Below, in pieces: positions 6,360-8,261 of a stretch of DNA of 8,261 nucleotides. Each line of letters begins with the position of its first letter. The first letter of the stretch is position 1. The translations under genes and the position numbers were made by a program. Source of the stretch: Acidobacteriaceae bacterium (GTDB lineage: Bacteria; Acidobacteriota; Terriglobia; Terriglobales; Acidobacteriaceae); contig JAOAPG010000395.1 in assembly GCA_025462785.1 (NCBI GenBank), positions 1-8,261 on the forward strand. Direction: 5' to 3'. The notes beneath the pieces are model-generated. The model ran no database searches. It saw only the letters and a list, made by a program, of their open reading frames with translations, and had not been told where the DNA came from.

Positions 6360-7652
6360 TCAATGGCGTGCGCCCGAAAGGCGCTGCAACCGCCCCAAAC
6401 GCTCTCCCATCAGCAGGCGCGAGTAGCCCTGCTTGTCGTTACGCGGTGAATCCAGCGTGAAGTCGTAACCAGCTTGAAACACCATCACGAAATCTGATCC
6501 GCCAAAGAGAAAATGTCCCATCATGTCTCCTTTGCGGACTCGCACACCCTCCTTCAGTGTGGGCTCGAAGGTCACTGAGCTCACCGGCGACATCCCAATC
6601 GGCATCAGGGCGACCAAGCCGAACTCTTCAGTTTCCAGGATCACACAACCCCGCGTTTCGAGTGACTGCCAGCCGATCGATGAAGGATCGAACGCATATC
6701 TTCTGTTCGCGGAATCCCAGGTTATCTTGCCACCGGCCATCTCCTGTCCGGGAATGATGGCCACTTCCTTTACCACACCGCCAAGGGGAAAGTGATAGTG
6801 GTGGTAGTCGCCAACATCGAGAAACAGGTGGGTGAACGTCCCCCCCGCGAACGCGCCTTTGTATCTACTCTGCCCTCCGATCAGTTGCTCCACGGACTGC
6901 ACCGTGCGGGTTTTCACCGCGACGCCCGACTTCTCGACCACACGGGAAGTGTTGTCAATGGCCCAAGTCCCTTCGGGGATCGAGTCGACGGGAGACACCA
7001 CGATTGAATGGTCGGCGGATGCGGCGATCGGCCGCTGTTCGGCCGACTTGAGGTGGCGCGCGAAGAACTGGTTGAAGGTGCTCCAGTGAGACGGGTCTTC
7101 GTACCAACCCCGGTTGAGTCCGAAGGTGCCGTCGGCCTGCGCCATTCGCAGATAATCCTCGTTCCACGACTCTGGCGTATCGAGGAATGCACCCCACGAG
7201 CGGACAAAGGTTTTCAGCCAGGAACTGTAAGGGTCCGCGTATTGTAGGGTGTTGTTGAAGTAACCGCGCCCTTCGAGCTCGTTAAGCGGTAGATCGGCAA
7301 TGAAGTAGAGGTAGGCGAGGCTCTGGTCGATGCGCTGATACAGGGTTGCATCCGGTTTCGCCTTGAGCAGGCTCGCCGGGATGGCTCGCTCGGCCCATGC
7401 AACGAACTCGAAGTATTGCTCGAGCGACTGTGCGGGATTCGTGAGCGGGTCAGGGTTGATCTGCTTCGCTCGCTCGATCGAGGCGACCAGAAGGTGCTTG
7501 AGTTCTGGGTTAGCCGCCACAAGACGCTTCAGCTCAAGTGTCGCGGGCCCATCCTGACTGATCGGCGTGTCAGCCGCGGTACAGCCAATGCATAGTAAGA
7601 GGCCGAGTGTCAGCAGGGCCATCGAACGCAGATACCCGGGCTTGATAATCAC
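6360..7652 (-). CDS. Exported phosphatidylserine decarboxylase-like protein (PSDC + PSD domains)
   Basis: A 430-residue minus-strand protein starting at GTG (7652-7650). An N-terminal hydrophobic signal ends in LLLCIGC (Cys24), an imperfect lipobox, so it is probably a lipoprotein or secreted. Residues about 40-185 resemble the PSDC-associated domain (WGAFLDTPESW, NRGWYEDP). The PSD-type domain follows: FNQFFARHLKSAEQRPIA (193-210), SPVDS (220-224; Asp223 at the position of the self-cleavage Asp), the active-site His block DYHHYHFP (281-288), and near the C-terminus FGGSD (383-387), where Ser386 would become the pyruvoyl group. Canonical enzymes have LGST or GGSS/T here; Asp after the Ser is unusual. 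True PSD makes phosphatidylethanolamine at the inner membrane; PSDC-containing relatives may act on other amino acids or metabolites. Export argues against housekeeping PSD. About 200 nt separate it from the broken NTF2-like gene upstream. Confidence 0.82.
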   Translation of the reverse strand: MIIKPGYLRSMALLTLGLLLCIGCTAADTPISQDGPATLELKRLVAANPELKHLLVASIERAKQINPDPLTNPAQSLEQYFEFVAWAERAIPASLLKAKPDATLYQRIDQSLAYLYFIADLPLNELEGRGYFNNTLQYADPYSSWLKTFVRSWGAFLDTPESWNEDYLRMAQADGTFGLNRGWYEDPSHWSTFNQFFARHLKSAEQRPIAASADHSIVVSPVDSIPEGTWAIDNTSRVVEKSGVAVKTRTVQSVEQLIGGQSRYKGAFAGGTFTHLFLDVGDYHHYHFPLGGVVKEVAIIPGQEMAGGKITWDSANRRYAFDPSSIGWQSLETRGCVILETEEFGLVALMPIGMSPVSSVTFEPTLKEGVRVRKGDMMGHFLFGGSDFVMVFQAGYDFTLDSPRNDKQGYSRLLMGERLGRLQRLSGARH

Positions 7653-7657
7653 GGCTA

Positions 7658-7663
7658 CCCTCC
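7658..7663 (-). promoter_or_regulatory. Ribosome binding site supporting the GTG start at 7652
   Basis: On the minus strand GGAGGG sits five bases before GTG 7652. This is a near-perfect anti-16S match and decides the start over the internal ATG ten codons later, which would still leave most of the signal peptide. Confidence 0.7.
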
Positions 7664-7855
7664 AGTGGGAGTTCTGTGGAGATCAATTGTAGCCTCCGCT
7701 GGGCTGCTGCGCGGCCTTTCTGATCATCGTCAACGTGTGCCTCGCTTGTTCCCGGTTGGTCGGCTTACTCGGAAGGTGCGTTTGTTGGCGAAAATGCCGT
7801 TTACCAGCACCCGGTCGTGTGTGAAATCGCTGTTTACAGGGAATTACTGGCGACA
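7664..7855. other. Upstream region of the decarboxylase-like gene
   Basis: About 190 nt between the broken NTF2-like gene and the minus-strand decarboxylase-like start. Open frames here on either strand have no recognisable protein pattern. It should contain the minus-strand promoter, but no clear -10/-35 pair or operator was visible. Confidence 0.4.
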
Positions 7856-8261
7856 TCACGGATATACGACAGCGGAGTTGTGCGCGGCTGCTAATTTCCA
7901 CTGTCCTTCGACTTTCACAAAGGTGTCTGTTGTGATGATGGTTTTTGCGACACGCTTGCCGCTAGTGAGCGTCATAGGTTCCCGTGTAGGTAGCAACGGC
8001 AGTGTCGCCATACACCCGAACCTTCATGTTCGCTAGCGTCTCGTGAAAAGTGATGTTGTGGGCTTTATCAGTTAAGTCCGAGATCAGCTCCTTCTTAGTT
8101 TGAAACTGGCCGTTGCTCATGCCATCCGACCAGTCATCCGTCAGGTTTTTCTGATAAAAGGAAACGTCCCCGGCGAGATCGGCCGCCGCCGCATCATTTT
8201 CGTACTACGTGATCCACGCTATTGGATCATCCTTCGGTTCGGAGTTCGCAGTCATTGTCAG
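7856..8261 (-). pseudogene. Broken NTF2/SnoaL (DUF4440)-like gene, partial at right edge
   Basis: Read on the minus strand from the window edge, the frame gives MTANSEPKDDPIAWIT (ATG 8255-8253), then an in-frame TAG at 8207-8205, then YENDAAAADLAG. It continues with TDDWSDGMSNGQFQTKKELI, HETLANMKVRVYGDTAVATY and TGTYDA. That frame stops at TAG 7964-7962. Moving by one base near 7968-7972 restores LTSGKRVAKTIITTDTFVKV, then EGQWKLAAAHNSAVVYP and TGA 7858-7856. The Asp-Asp-Trp, dG, yGdtAv and dG-Wk-aaH pattern is that of the NTF2/SnoaL-like DUF4440 family, small cone-fold proteins of varied or unknown function. The frame is open to the window edge, so a signal peptide or other N-terminus may lie outside. 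The TAG is probably a mutated sense codon between Thr and Tyr. A nonsense codon plus a frameshift make it a likely pseudogene. Confidence 0.75.

Noticed and set aside
7665..8036. 123-aa plus-strand open frame
   Set aside because: It lies over the minus-strand upstream region and the broken NTF2-like gene, has no recognisable pattern, and the minus-strand reading is far better.
1..8261. CRISPR, tRNA/rRNA, IS element, phage or defence system
   Set aside because: No regularly spaced repeats, tRNA-like fold, transposase, integrase or nuclease motif was recognised on either strand.

Overview
The window reads as a moderately GC-rich soil-type bacterial chromosome. My best guess is Acidobacteriota (class Terriglobia). 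This rests on remembered family resemblance, not a search: a secreted YD-repeat-like protein ending in RRTITYY, a PD40/TolB-like secreted propeller, an NTF2-like protein, and a Cys-rich small protein beside a short CDF-type metal transporter. No rRNA, tRNA, CRISPR array, transposase, integrase or phage gene was recognised.

Layout, left to right. (1) 58-393 encodes a small soluble protein with a strong ribosome binding site. A poorly coding stretch of about 340 nt follows, holding one possible 32-residue micro-ORF with a basic middle and an acidic tail (467-565). (2) 735-2559 looks like a three-gene plus-strand cassette: a CDF-like six-helix metal transporter, a Cys-rich secreted or anchored small protein that overlaps it by 16 nt, and an outer-membrane beta-barrel of the MetA/phenol-degradation type. 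This is inferred to be metal-related envelope traffic, and no RND pump or regulator is visible. (3) 2662-3642 is an intact membrane-anchored alpha/beta hydrolase. (4) 3752-5402 holds two exported proteins in damaged form: a YD-repeat-like gene broken by two single-base frameshifts, and a propeller gene that stops at roughly half the length I would expect. (5) 5390-5896 is an intact YcxB-like two-helix membrane protein that begins inside the end of the truncated propeller. (6) 5897-6359 is a gene-poor convergent gap with an AT-rich island. (7) On the minus strand, 7652-6360 encodes an exported PSDC-plus-phosphatidylserine-decarboxylase-like protein. Upstream of it on the same strand, and running off the right edge, is a broken NTF2/DUF4440-like gene (one nonsense codon, one frameshift).

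The main theme is uneven gene damage. Four genes carry single-base indels, a nonsense codon or truncation, while six others are clean. Much of this is visible only when reading frames are stitched together. The damage could be pseudogenisation or local consensus errors. No complete new defence or biosynthetic system is evident. The most unusual biology is the metal-type cassette without a pump and the exported decarboxylase-like protein with a variant GGSD cleavage motif.
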